The notes under the pieces: generated by a model
Database searches by the model: none
Seen by the model: the letters and a program-made list of their open reading frames with translations, nothing else
Told to the model about the DNA's origin: nothing
Shown here: positions 51,957 to 60,920 of the stretch, one piece after another
Numbering within the stretch: the stretch's first letter is position 1
Layout of the letters: every line of letters begins with the position of its first letter
From: Affinibrenneria salicis
GTDB lineage: Bacteria; Pseudomonadota; Gammaproteobacteria; Enterobacterales; Enterobacteriaceae
Assembly: GCF_008710095.1 (NCBI RefSeq)
Contig: NZ_VYKJ01000003.1
Coordinates: 372,001-436,000, forward strand
Length of the DNA stretch: 64,000 nucleotides
Direction of reading: 5' to 3'
Program-made: the position numbers and the translations under genes

Positions 51957-52709
51957 TCAGAAGGTATAGGTGAAACCGGCCGAAACAACGCCGACGCCGC
52001 TCTTGTCCACCATCGGGCTGTTTTTTACTTCGTCCGGCAGGGACTCATAACGAGCGGAGACAAAGGTATTCCAGGACTCGGATACGTGGTAGTGAACCGC
52101 CAGCTCCGCATAAGGCGTGAAACTGTCGCCCGGCTGGTAGGCGGCAAGCCCGCTGCGGCCTGATTCGCTCTGGCTTACGCCAAAGTAATACTTATTCTGA
52201 TCTTCGCTATCCCAACGGACGCCTATTTTGGGCCGAATTTCCCAGTCGTTTAGCTTAATCGGGTACATATAGGCGGCGTTTGCGATAATGCCGTCGCTGT
52301 TGTCGAGGATGTCATGAGCAACGGAGGCGTTGAAATGGCCAAAATGGGTGCGCAAAGTATATTCGACGCCGGCCAGCGCGGTTGAATCCCGCTTGTCCAG
52401 GCGCTTCATGCGCAGATCGTCGCTGTCTTTGGGACGGAACTGGCGCGGATCGTACGCGGCAAAGAGATCGAACTGGTTAACGTCATCCTTCCACAGATGC
52501 GCGCCGCCCTTCAGACCATGGAAAAACAGAATGTCGCCCTCATAACCGACCAGCGGCAGGGGGAATGCGACGGGGTCGGTCTCACGGTATGGACTGTTGG
52601 CGACGCCGGCGGACAGGCCCAGGGACCAGTCCCCGGCCAGCGCAGAGGTGGAAAACAGTATCGGCAACAGCAGTGATGCACGAACATTGTTAACAAAAAA
52701 ACTTTTCAT
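51957..52709 (-). CDS. MipA/OmpV-family outer membrane protein
   Basis: A 250-residue beta-barrel. The signal peptide (1-25) ends STSALA before GDWSLGLSAGVANSPYRETD. Later strands alternate and the protein ends GVGVVSAGFTYTF, with the terminal Phe required for barrel assembly. MipA was linked to murein synthesis scaffolds and OmpV to outer-membrane stress. The gene lies 54 bases after the DUF3313 lipoprotein gene on the same strand and may be in its transcript. Confidence 0.9.
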   Translation of the reverse strand: MKSFFVNNVRASLLLPILFSTSALAGDWSLGLSAGVANSPYRETDPVAFPLPLVGYEGDILFFHGLKGGAHLWKDDVNQFDLFAAYDPRQFRPKDSDDLRMKRLDKRDSTALAGVEYTLRTHFGHFNASVAHDILDNSDGIIANAAYMYPIKLNDWEIRPKIGVRWDSEDQNKYYFGVSQSESGRSGLAAYQPGDSFTPYAELAVHYHVSESWNTFVSARYESLPDEVKNSPMVDKSGVGVVSAGFTYTF

Positions 52710-52763
52710 CGGTTTATCTCTTCACTGATGGTAACGCTATTACGTTATCTGACCCGGCAAGCC

Positions 52764-53426
52764 TTACTTCAATATCTCAGCAAGCTGTTCAGCCCCTTTA
52801 TCGATACCGACTTCCGCCGCGCTAAGCGAGCCGATGGTCGCCGAAATGTTCAAGGCGTTCGGGTACTGTTTGGCGACGTAGGCATGCAGCAGTTTGTTGC
52901 TGGCGGCGTCGTAGATCTCAACGGCGTAGTTCACGGAACCGCTAAACATTCCCTGGCCGCCGCGGATGGACTGTACGATATTGTAAGGACCACCGGCAAG
53001 GTCGAATTTGGTAACGGTGCCGACAACCTGGGTCGTGGTGTCCGCGCCGGTCAGCGTGAGTTTCAGACGCAGCGCATCGGGCGTCGGCGCGCTAACCTGC
53101 TGGAAGCGCGGGCGCAGCGTTTCTGCGAATTTTTTCTGCATATAGGTAGCCAGCTGCTGCCGATCGGACTGCGACATATCGCCGAACTGGTTATCCGCCC
53201 CCTGATAAATGCTTACCGGCTCAACGATAATGCTGCGATATTTTTCCCAGTTCACCGTTGTGGCGTATTTGTACGGAATACGGTCGGATTCATCGCCGGT
53301 ATTGGGCGTCAGCTGTGATGCTGAATCAATGCCGGTATAGCGTACTGGCGGATTGCTGGCGCAGCCGGCCAAAATAATGGCCAGCGTCAGCAGGGCAGGT
53401 CGAGCGGTTCGAAATGGCGTCATCAT
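52764..53426 (-). CDS. DUF3313-family lipoprotein
   Basis: A 220-residue outer-membrane lipoprotein. The lipobox is LAGC (about 19-22, LAIILAGCASNPP). The body YTGIDSASQLTPNTGDESDRIPY, then WEKYRSIIVEPVSIYQGADNQF (in pieces) and TYMQKKFAETLRPRF, fits the DUF3313 family, whose role is not known. A TetR-type palindrome lies 129 bases upstream. MipA follows, so both may share this promoter. Confidence 0.85.
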   Translation of the reverse strand: MMTPFRTARPALLTLAIILAGCASNPPVRYTGIDSASQLTPNTGDESDRIPYKYATTVNWEKYRSIIVEPVSIYQGADNQFGDMSQSDRQQLATYMQKKFAETLRPRFQQVSAPTPDALRLKLTLTGADTTTQVVGTVTKFDLAGGPYNIVQSIRGGQGMFSGSVNYAVEIYDAASNKLLHAYVAKQYPNALNISATIGSLSAAEVGIDKGAEQLAEILK

Positions 53427-53554
53427 GTGAAATGTCCTGAATTAAATATTCCGATTACTAAATTCCGGTCCGACTTTTACTCCACCGACATCAGGGTGAA
53501 CCCGCGCACCCCGAACGGCGGTAAAAGGGCCTTCAGCTTTGTTTTACACGTCTT

Positions 53555-53573
53555 AACTGTACGGGCTAGTTTT
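53555..53573. promoter_or_regulatory. TetR-type palindromic site 2
   Basis: AACTGTACGGGCTAGTTTT. The left arm and outer right arm fit AAACTnTACnGTAnAGTTT; the inner right half is degenerate. It lies 129 bases before the DUF3313 lipoprotein start. Confidence 0.5.
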
Positions 53574-53688
53574 GCACTGAGCTCCCGAAACTGTCAAGAA
53601 AATGTTTCATAATATAATGTCTTTATCTCGAAGCGGCCGGAGGGGAGAAAAACAGCAAAACAGCACCGGATCCCGGCCGGAAACGAAG

Positions 53689-53724
53689 AATTGCCGGGCG
53701 GCGCATCGCGCCCGGCAATTTTTT
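53689..53724. terminator. Strong rho-independent terminator, possibly bidirectional
   Basis: AATTGCCGGGCG (53689-53700) pairs perfectly with CGCCCGGCAATT (53709-53720) around an eight-base loop and is followed by further T. Read on the minus strand it would end the small lipoprotein transcript, about 165 bases past its stop. Confidence 0.7.
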
Positions 53725-53883
53725 ACGGCAACGCTGGCCCGCGGCGCGCCTGGTGTGGGTAAGCAAAGAGAGGCGGCGAACCGTGTATCATTCCTGCCGG
53801 CGCGGCTAAGGGATATGAAGACGCAACGACAGGCAGCGCTCGCTCACGCCGGGTATCCGGTCGTCGCGTTTTGCAACGAACTA

Positions 53884-54036
53884 TTAACGCCAGCGGTCAT
53901 GGGAACGATGCGTTTCATGCCAGCGATTATCATCCCGGTGGTGCCGGTCAGGATTACCGTGTTTACCCACGGCAATACAGCCGCTCAGTAAGAATACGGA
54001 AAGCAGGCAAACGGTGGCGATAAGCTGTTTCATCAT
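53884..54036 (-). CDS. Small lipoprotein with His/Arg-rich tail
   Basis: A 50-residue protein: signal MMKQLIATVCLLSVFLLSGC with a lipobox LSGC (about 17-20), then IAVGKHGNPDRHHRDDNRW and a tail rich in His, Arg and Asp. AAGGAAATA precedes the paired ATG codons at 54036 and 54033; the longer frame to 54156 is rejected since it would run through the operator. The tail might bind metal ions or anionic lipids; that is a guess. A near-perfect TetR-type palindrome lies 79 bases upstream. Confidence 0.75.
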   Translation of the reverse strand: MMKQLIATVCLLSVFLLSGCIAVGKHGNPDRHHRDDNRWHETHRSHDRWR

Positions 54037-54114
54037 TATTTCCTTCTCGGTCAGGGCGGTTTTTGCGGATGAACATACGAGACAGATCCGACCCGCGTTG
54101 TGTTTTTTATAACA

Positions 54115-54133
54115 AAACTGTACGGTATAGTTT
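54115..54133. promoter_or_regulatory. TetR-type palindromic site 3 (best match)
   Basis: AAACTGTACGGTATAGTTT. The arms read AAACT.TAC and GTA.AGTTT, a perfect 19-base palindrome apart from three central or paired positions. It is the best copy of the motif and lies just before the small lipoprotein gene. Confidence 0.65.
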
Positions 54134-54376
54134 ATTAGTTTGTTGATGAAAAGCAACCGGCATCAACGTGAGAAGCGAATAATTAAGACTATTCCTTTTT
54201 TACGCGGCCTTTAATTTATTTTTTATTTAAAATCATATTGTTATTGTTTTTTCTCGACGGTTGGCGTTGTTGTACAGACGCTCCGCGCGCCGCCTGATCG
54301 CCTGCCGATCGGGTTGCTGTCTCGGCAAAGAGGACGCCGTACCGCGCTCCCCCAGGTTAAACCATGTATTGGCGCG

Positions 54377-54775
54377 TTAATGGCCGCCGGCGCGGTCGAG
54401 CAGGATGGTCGTTATGATGCCGGAGGCGGCGGCGATCAGGACGTAGTTGCCGTTAATATAGACCCAGTGTTGTCCGTGCCGCGGTTGATAAAGCCCGTGC
54501 GCGCGCCAGTCTTTAACCCGATAGCGAGCGGCGCGAAAGCCGCGCGGCACCGGCTGACCCTGACGAAAATGCTGTCCGCGCCATGAGAAATGATCCCGTC
54601 GCTGCGGGCGATGAGATCGCTCCCGGCGGACGTCGTCATGATTCGACGCGCTTGGGTTTGGCTGCCTCTTCTCCGGGTAAGCGCCGGCGCCGTGTCCGTC
54701 TGCTCTGGAGGCGAATGCCGGCAGCGCGACCGTCAGGATGATGCTCAGCGTCAATATGGTTACGATTCTTTTCAT
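54377..54775 (-). CDS. RcnB-family periplasmic protein
   Basis: A 132-residue secreted protein. The signal peptide (1-23) ends PAFAS. The middle is rich in His, Arg and Pro (HDDVRRERSHRPQRRDHFSW), and the C-terminal module FRAARYRVKDWRAHGLYQPR then HGQHWVYINGNYVLIAAASG defines the RcnB family. RcnB itself helps control nickel and cobalt export, but many relatives have no known role. GGGAGACAGTA precedes the ATG at 54775. It follows the outer-membrane factor gene by 20 bases, at the end of the pump operon. Confidence 0.85.
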   Translation of the reverse strand: MKRIVTILTLSIILTVALPAFASRADGHGAGAYPEKRQPNPSASNHDDVRRERSHRPQRRDHFSWRGQHFRQGQPVPRGFRAARYRVKDWRAHGLYQPRHGQHWVYINGNYVLIAAASGIITTILLDRAGGH

Positions 54776-54795
54776 TACTGTCTCCCACACTATGA

Positions 54796-56082
54796 TTAAC
54801 CGACTCGCTTTCCGGGACGTCGGGCGGTAAGTACGTTCAGGTAATCCCCGGCCCCCGTCTGGTAGCGTCGCGTCGACGAATCGAGCGCCTGCTGCGCGGC
54901 GGCGACATAGCCCTGACGGGCGTCCAGCTGTTCGCTAAGCGTCGCCCGGCGGGCCAGCGCGTCGGCTACGTCCCGAAAGGCGGTCTGGATCGTTTTCTCG
55001 TAGCTCGCCACCCGCCCCTGCTTCTGCGCCTGGGCATAACGTAATTGCGCCAGATTGCCGCCGCCGGCGAACAGGGGAAGGGTGACCGAAGGCGAAAAAG
55101 CCCAGATGCGCGAGCCGCCGCTGAACAGGTTGGCCAGCGAATCGCTGCCGGCCCCTGCGCTGGCGGTCAGCGTGATGGTCGGAAAGAAGCTGGCGCGCGC
55201 CGCGCCAATGCTGGCGTTGGCGCTTTTCAGATTATGCTCGGCTTCCCGCACGTCCGGACGGCGCAGCAGAACGGATGACGATACGCCCGCCGGCAGCAGC
55301 GCGATGCTATGGTTCGGCAAGGACTCCAGCGTGCCGGGCAGCAGGGCATCGGGCACGTCGCTGCCGGTCAGCAGGGTCAGCGCATTTTTGCTCTGCGCCA
55401 CTTGCGTCAGACCGGCGGCCACGCCGGCGCGCGCCTGCTGATAGATCGTTTGCGCTTCTGACGCGTCGCTGGCCGCCGCCAGGCCGTTTCGCTGCCGGCG
55501 CTGAACGGCGGCCAGCGAATCCGCGGCGCTCTGCCGGGTATTGCGCGCCAGCGCCAGATTGCTGTTAGCCGCGGCAAGCGCCAGCCACGCGCGGCTGGTG
55601 TCGGCAATCAGCGTCAGTCTGGCGCTCTGCGCGGTATATTCACTGGCGAGCCAGGTTTCTCGCGCGGCGCGCGTCAGGCTGCGGTTGCGGCCAAACAGGT
55701 CCAGTTCGAAACCGGATATCGCGCCTTCCGCCTGCGCGCTTTCGCTCATTCCGTTGGTCGGCGTTTGGCTGCGGGCGAGGCTAAGATCGGTATGCAGCGC
55801 AGGAAACAGCGCGCCGCGCTGTTCGCGGTACAACGCCCGGGCGGCGGACATATCGGCCAGCGCTTTCTGTACATCCCGATTGCTGCGCAGCGCCCGTTCG
55901 AGCAGTTGCCGCAGACGCGCATCGCCTATCACGCTTTTCCAGCCCGCCAGTTCGGCGCCTGTCTGACCGGACGCCCCCGGCCAGACGGCCGGCACGGGCG
56001 CGGCGGGGCGCTGCCAGACGGGATCGAGCGACGCGCAGCCAGCCAGCATTAGAGACAGGGAAATAACACGCAAACGTATCAC
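54796..56082 (-). CDS. Outer membrane factor of RND pump (NodT family), C-terminally short
   Basis: A 428-residue TolC-like lipoprotein. The lipobox is LAGC (about 13-16, SLMLAGCASLDP). Both OEP repeats are present; ALRSNRDVQKALADMSAARALYREQRGALFP (in pieces) and the second-repeat block LRRPDVREAEHNLKSANASIGAARASFFP are clear. The protein ends GAGDYLNVLTARRPGKRVG. Relatives continue about 30-40 residues past the LNVLTAQR motif with the last helix. Here the reading frame stops at once and rcnB begins 20 bases later. The last helix seems deleted, so activity is uncertain. ATGA overlap with the RND gene. Confidence 0.85.
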   Translation of the reverse strand: MIRLRVISLSLMLAGCASLDPVWQRPAAPVPAVWPGASGQTGAELAGWKSVIGDARLRQLLERALRSNRDVQKALADMSAARALYREQRGALFPALHTDLSLARSQTPTNGMSESAQAEGAISGFELDLFGRNRSLTRAARETWLASEYTAQSARLTLIADTSRAWLALAAANSNLALARNTRQSAADSLAAVQRRQRNGLAAASDASEAQTIYQQARAGVAAGLTQVAQSKNALTLLTGSDVPDALLPGTLESLPNHSIALLPAGVSSSVLLRRPDVREAEHNLKSANASIGAARASFFPTITLTASAGAGSDSLANLFSGGSRIWAFSPSVTLPLFAGGGNLAQLRYAQAQKQGRVASYEKTIQTAFRDVADALARRATLSEQLDARQGYVAAAQQALDSSTRRYQTGAGDYLNVLTARRPGKRVG

Positions 56083-59000
56083 GCGGGGCCTCCGGCGACT
56101 GGACGGCGGAAAACGCGTTTCACCAGAATAAAGAACAGCGGCACGAAGAAAATCGCCAGTAAGGTGGCGCTGAGGGTGCCGCCGATAATACCGGTGCCGA
56201 TGGCTATACGGCTATTGGCACCGGCGCCTGTGGCGATGGCCAGCGGCACCACGCCGGCGACAAACGCCAGCGATGTCATCAGAATAGGGCGCAGACGGGT
56301 GCGGGCGGCATTCAGGGCCGCCGAGCCCAGTGAACTGCCTTGCCGCACCGCCGTTTCCGCGAACTCCACGATCAAAATGGCGTTTTTCGCCGCCAGTCCG
56401 ATGGTAGTGAGCAGCGCCACCTGAAAGTAGACATCATTATTTAATCCGCGCAGCGATGCGGCCAGAATCGCGCCGAGCAGCCCAAGCGGGATGACCATAA
56501 TGACGGAGAACGGCACCGACCAGCTTTCATACAGCGCCGCGAGACACAGGAAGACGATAAGGATGGAGATGGAGTACAGGCTGACCGCCTGCCCGCTGGC
56601 CAGCTTCTCCTGTAGCGACAGCGCGCTCCAGGCCCATGTGGAGCCGGGCGGCAGCGCATTCGCCAGCGTTTCCATTTTGTTCATGGCTTCACCCGAACTG
56701 AAGCCGTCCGCATTGACGCCCTGAATTTCGAAGGCGGCCGAGCCGTTGTAGCGCGTCAGGCTTTCCGCTCCCCAGCTCCAGCGGGTGGTCGCGAAGGCGG
56801 AAAATGGCGTCATCGTCCCTTCCGCGCCGCGAACAAACCATTTGCCCAGATCCGAGGGCTGGGAGCGGAAGTCTCCGTCGCCCTGCAGATAAACCCGTTT
56901 CACCCGTCCCCGATCGATAAAATCGTTCACGTAGGCGCCGCCCCAGGCCCCGGTGAGCGTATTCGTCACATCGCTCAGCGCCAGACCGAGCGCGACCGCT
57001 TTTTCGTTGTCGATATCCACCTGCAATTGAGCGGTTTCCGGCAGGGTATTGGCGCGCACGGCGAGCAGTTCCGGACTCTGCGCGGCCTCCCGTATCAGTT
57101 GATCGCGCAGCGTCAGCAGAGCGGCGCGATCGGTCGAACCGTTGGCCATCAGCTCAAAGGTGAAACCGCTGGTCTGGCCCAGTCCCTGAACGGAAGGCGG
57201 GGTAAGGGCAAAAATACGCGCGTCGCGGATAACGGCCAGCCGCTGCGTGGCTCGGGCCGATATCGCTTCCGCGGCGTTTTCCTTATCTGCGCGCTGCTCC
57301 CAGTTTTTCAGCTTAACGAACGCCATGCCGGCGTTCTGCGCGCTGCCGGTATAGTTAAAGCCGGTAATGGTGAAAATGGCTTCCGTGTTGTTCTTTTCCT
57401 GCGTCAGGAACCAGTCCGTGATCTGTTTATTGACCGCGTCCGTGCGGCTGGCCGCCGCGCCGGCGGGCAGCGACGTCTGCAGCATAATTTCGCCCTGATC
57501 TTCATTGGGTAAAAAGCTGTCCGGCAGGCGCCACATCAGCAACGCCATCACCAGCCCCATCGCCGCGTAAACCAGCAGCATCGCCACAGGGCGACGCAGT
57601 ACGCTCAGCACCTTATGCCGATACCCGCGCTCGGTATTGCCGTAAAAGCGATTGAATTTCGCGAAAAAGCCCCTGACGGGCGGGTGATTATGGCGCAGCA
57701 GAATGCCGCACAGCGCCGGGGTCAGCGTCAGCGCCACCACGACGGACAGCGTCATGGCCGCGATAATGGTGACGGAGAATTGCCGATAGATCACGCCGGT
57801 GGCGCCGCCAAAGAAGGCCATAGGCAGAAACACGGCCGACAGCACCAGGGCGATCGCCACCAGCGCGCCGGAGATTTCCCCCATCGATTTTTCCGTCGCG
57901 TCTTTGGCGTTAAGGCCTTCATCGCGCATGATGCGTTCTACGTTCTCCACCACGACGATGGCATCGTCGACCAGCAGGCCGATAGCCAGCACCATGGCGA
58001 ACAGCGTCAGGGTATTGATCGAATAGCCGAACAGGAAAAGTACGCCGAACGTACCCAGCAGCACCACCGGGACGGCCAGCGCCGGTATCAGGGTGGCGCG
58101 CAGATTTTGCAGGAACAGGTACATTACCGCCACCACCAGCACGATGGCTTCGGCCAGGGTCTTAACCACATCCTGCACCGACAGTTTGATGAATTCGGTG
58201 CTGTCTTTGGGGTAGGCCACGTCGTAGCCGACGGGCATTGTGCGCTGGTACTCGGCGATCTTCTCCTTGACCCGCGTGGAGGTTTCCAGCGCATTGGCGC
58301 CGGGCGCCAGCATCACGGCCAGTCCCGCCGCCGGATGGCCGTTAAGTTTCGCCGACATGCTGTAGGCCTGGCTGCCCATCTCCACCCGGGCCACATCGCC
58401 CAGCCGGACGATAGCGCCGGCGCTATCGTGTTTGATGATAATATTGCGGAATTGCGCGGGCGTCTGCAGACGCGACTGGGCGCTAACGGTCGCCGTGAAC
58501 TGTTGCTTTTGCGGCGCCGGCAGACCGCCGATTTTTCCCGCCGATACCTGAATGTTCTGCGCCTGAACGGCGGCCGTCAGATCGCCGGGCATCAGGGAGT
58601 AGGCGGCCAGTTTGGTCGGATCCATCCAGATACGCATGGCATATTCGCCGCCGAACACCATCAGTTCGCCGACGCCGTCCACCCGGGCCAGCGGGTCCTG
58701 CAAATTGCTCACCAGCCAGTCGCCGATATCGGCGCTGTTCGACTGGTCGGTTTTGTCATACAGCGCCAGAATCAGCAAATAGTTGGACTGGGATTTGGTG
58801 ACGGTCACCCCGGCCTGCTGCACTTCGACCGGCAGACGAGACTCCGCCTGCTGGATCTTGTTCTGCACCTGGACCTGGGCGGTGTCCGGGTCGGTGCCCT
58901 GCGCAAAGGTCACGGTAATGGTGACGGTGCCTTCAGAGGTGCTGCTGGCGTTGAAGTAGAGCAGGTTATCCAGCCCGGTCAACTGCTGTTCAATGACCTG

Positions 59001-59189
59001 GGTAACGCTATTTTCCAGCGTCTGGGCCGATGCGCCGGAGTAGGTGGCGCTGATGCGGATCGACGGCGGCGCCACATCCGGGTATTGCGCCACCGGCAGA
59101 ATACGAATGGCCAGCAGACCCGCCAGCATGATCAGAATAGCGATCACCCAGGCGAAGACCGGATGATGGACAAAGAATCGGGAAAACAT
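56079..59189 (-). CDS. Multidrug RND transporter, HAE1 family (AcrB/MexB-like)
   Basis: A 1036-residue inner-membrane pump. It begins MFSRFFVHHPVFAWVIAIL; PVAQYPDVAPPSIRISATYSGASAQT, then FNASSTSEGTVTITVTFAQG and GKIGGLPAPQKQQFTATV are porter-domain blocks. The proton-relay pair Asp-Asp sits in AIGLLVDDAIVVVENVERIM. The second half has AKNAILIVEFAE. Length is standard. It exports drugs, dyes or lipids with the fusion protein encoded upstream. Overlaps both neighbours by a few bases. Confidence 0.95.
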   Translation of the reverse strand: MFSRFFVHHPVFAWVIAILIMLAGLLAIRILPVAQYPDVAPPSIRISATYSGASAQTLENSVTQVIEQQLTGLDNLLYFNASSTSEGTVTITVTFAQGTDPDTAQVQVQNKIQQAESRLPVEVQQAGVTVTKSQSNYLLILALYDKTDQSNSADIGDWLVSNLQDPLARVDGVGELMVFGGEYAMRIWMDPTKLAAYSLMPGDLTAAVQAQNIQVSAGKIGGLPAPQKQQFTATVSAQSRLQTPAQFRNIIIKHDSAGAIVRLGDVARVEMGSQAYSMSAKLNGHPAAGLAVMLAPGANALETSTRVKEKIAEYQRTMPVGYDVAYPKDSTEFIKLSVQDVVKTLAEAIVLVVAVMYLFLQNLRATLIPALAVPVVLLGTFGVLFLFGYSINTLTLFAMVLAIGLLVDDAIVVVENVERIMRDEGLNAKDATEKSMGEISGALVAIALVLSAVFLPMAFFGGATGVIYRQFSVTIIAAMTLSVVVALTLTPALCGILLRHNHPPVRGFFAKFNRFYGNTERGYRHKVLSVLRRPVAMLLVYAAMGLVMALLMWRLPDSFLPNEDQGEIMLQTSLPAGAAASRTDAVNKQITDWFLTQEKNNTEAIFTITGFNYTGSAQNAGMAFVKLKNWEQRADKENAAEAISARATQRLAVIRDARIFALTPPSVQGLGQTSGFTFELMANGSTDRAALLTLRDQLIREAAQSPELLAVRANTLPETAQLQVDIDNEKAVALGLALSDVTNTLTGAWGGAYVNDFIDRGRVKRVYLQGDGDFRSQPSDLGKWFVRGAEGTMTPFSAFATTRWSWGAESLTRYNGSAAFEIQGVNADGFSSGEAMNKMETLANALPPGSTWAWSALSLQEKLASGQAVSLYSISILIVFLCLAALYESWSVPFSVIMVIPLGLLGAILAASLRGLNNDVYFQVALLTTIGLAAKNAILIVEFAETAVRQGSSLGSAALNAARTRLRPILMTSLAFVAGVVPLAIATGAGANSRIAIGTGIIGGTLSATLLAIFFVPLFFILVKRVFRRPVAGGPA

Positions 59190-60310
59190 CAGGCCTGACC
59201 TCCGCTGCGCTCGACGTCGACGGGCGCGACCTGCTGGCCGGGCGCCACCTTGTTGGTGCCCTCGGTGATCAGACGATCGCCGTTTTGCAGACCTTTCAGC
59301 ACCAGCCAGCGATCGCCCGCCGCGTCACCGGTCTCCACCTGACGTTTCTCCACTTTGTTTTCCGCCGTGACGACCAGCGCCGTCGCATTGCCTTTGGCAT
59401 CGCGGCTGATGCCGCGCTGCGGCGCCAGTATGGCGTTTTCCATCACGCCTTCATTAATTTTGGCGCGGATATACATGCCCGGCAGCAGCAGGTGTTGTGG
59501 ATTAGGAAATACGGCGCGCAGGGTGACGGAACCGGTCGCCTCATCCACGGCGACTTCGGTGAGCGCCAGACGGCCTTTTTCCGCGTACTCGGTGCCATCT
59601 TCCAGTATCAGCGTCACGCTCAGGGTGTCGTTGTTCGTCGCCAGGGCCTGCTTGCGCAGGCGCAGCAAATCGCGGCTGGCGCGGGTGACGTCTACATACA
59701 TGGTATCCAGCGCGCGGATTGTGGCCAGCGCCGAGTCCTGTTGAGCGGTTACCAGCGCGCCCGGCGTGACGCTGGAAATGCCGATGCGTCCGCTGATGGG
59801 CGCGGCGATCGTAGTCCAGGCCAGCTGAATTCGCGCACTTTCCAGCGCGGCCTTTTTCTCGCTTTCGCTGGCCTGGTCCTGTTCGCAGACGGCGCGGGCA
59901 TCGTCGGCGTCCTGGCGGGAAACGTCATTCGTTTTCGCCAGTTGCGCGTAGCGATTCGCCTTGGCGCAGTCCGCCCGCAGCAGCGCCTGAGCGTTTTTCA
60001 GGGCGGCGGCGGCCTGATCGACGGCGGCCTGATAGCTGCCCGGGTCGATTTGGTAAAGCGCCTGGCCGGCCTGTACGTCGTCGCCTTCACGGAACAGGCG
60101 TTTCATAATCAGCCCGCCTACCTGCGGCCGTACTTGCGCCGTCATCGCGGATACGGTACGGCCAGGCAGTTCGCTGATCAGACTGTAGGGTTGCGCGCGC
60201 AGGCTAACGATGCCGACTTCAACGGGCTGCGCTTGGGGGGCGGCGATCTGCGGGTTATCGCAGCCCGCCAGGGTAACAATGGCCAGCAAGAAAAATCTTC
60301 TTAAAAACAT
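59189..60310 (-). CDS. RND efflux periplasmic adaptor (AcrA/MexA-like)
   Basis: A 373-residue membrane fusion lipoprotein. The lipobox is LAGC (about 14-17, LAIVTLAGCDNP). The lipoyl half-motifs are ELPGRTVSAMTAQVRPQVGG and TIAAPISGRIGISSVTPGALV, with a helical hairpin of about 80 residues between (ALLRADCAKANRYAQLAKTN and nearby). The beta-barrel has LPGMYIRAKINEG. First gene of adaptor-pump-channel-rcnB. TGATG overlap with the pump gene. A TetR-type palindrome lies about 200 bases upstream. Confidence 0.93.
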   Translation of the reverse strand: MFLRRFFLLAIVTLAGCDNPQIAAPQAQPVEVGIVSLRAQPYSLISELPGRTVSAMTAQVRPQVGGLIMKRLFREGDDVQAGQALYQIDPGSYQAAVDQAAAALKNAQALLRADCAKANRYAQLAKTNDVSRQDADDARAVCEQDQASESEKKAALESARIQLAWTTIAAPISGRIGISSVTPGALVTAQQDSALATIRALDTMYVDVTRASRDLLRLRKQALATNNDTLSVTLILEDGTEYAEKGRLALTEVAVDEATGSVTLRAVFPNPQHLLLPGMYIRAKINEGVMENAILAPQRGISRDAKGNATALVVTAENKVEKRQVETGDAAGDRWLVLKGLQNGDRLITEGTNKVAPGQQVAPVDVERSGGQA

Positions 60311-60920
60311 AATGTTATCCAGAAGCTAAAGGGATGAGAAGCCACCACCCTGGCAGCAGGTGAAAAACGCCCGCTTATTGATATTCGCCCGCAGGGCGGA
60401 GCGGCGCGCACGGTTAAGTCGGGCGTCAGCCGGACTTGCCCCATGCCGACGGTTATCGCTGTCGTCAGCGCTACTCTGAATGTCCGGCCGTTGTCTGTTT
60501 GTAAAATCGCGATTACCGTACAGTATGGTTCAGTTTTAATTGGCAAGGAAATTTTGTCAAGAGAAACACGCTGACACATATGGACACATACGGCGGGGGC
60601 AACGGGCGATCGCGGCGCGGTTTGTGGACTAAATGGCGGGAAGCGTTTGCCGGTCCGTATGGGCGCGGCGCGCACCCAACGAAACAGGCGAACGCGAAGA
60701 GGAAACGCGGCGGCCGGTTACTGAACCGCGCCTTGCGCGTCGCGACGGCTATGCCGTCAGCTTCATATTTGGCACACCATGGCCTGGACTATGCTTGTTC
60801 CAGTAAGTTGCTGACCGGACCGTCATTCGCGCGCCGCGTGATGATGACGTTTTTCCTGTCGTACCAATTAGCGCGTATATAAACAGATCCTATAGTCCGA
60901 ATATATATAACTAATAAACC
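60311..60920. other. Intergenic region upstream of the RND operon
   Basis: About 610 bases without a believable gene; an open frame at 60580-60882 has no family resemblance and a low-complexity product. It holds the RND operon promoter with a TetR-type site, then unremarkable sequence up to the IS630 remnant. Confidence 0.5.
60511..60528. promoter_or_regulatory. TetR-type palindromic site 4 (RND operon)
   Basis: Read on the minus strand the site is ATACTGTACGGTAATC, matching AAACTnTACnGTAnAGTTT in its core (ACTGTACGGTA). It lies about 200 bases before the adaptor start, in the pump promoter region. Confidence 0.55.

Larger units (their letters stand above)
53427..53883. other. Intergenic region with TetR-type site and terminator
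   Basis: No convincing gene. An open frame at 53602-53991 crosses the terminator hairpin and the antisense of a real gene, so it is rejected. The region holds the promoter of the DUF3313 gene. Confidence 0.5.

Noticed and set aside
53602..53991. 129-codon open frame on the plus strand
   Set aside because: It runs through a perfect terminator hairpin and antisense to the small lipoprotein; product is low-complexity.
60580..60882. 100-codon open frame upstream of the RND operon
   Set aside because: No ribosome binding site, no domain and Arg/Gly-rich composition.
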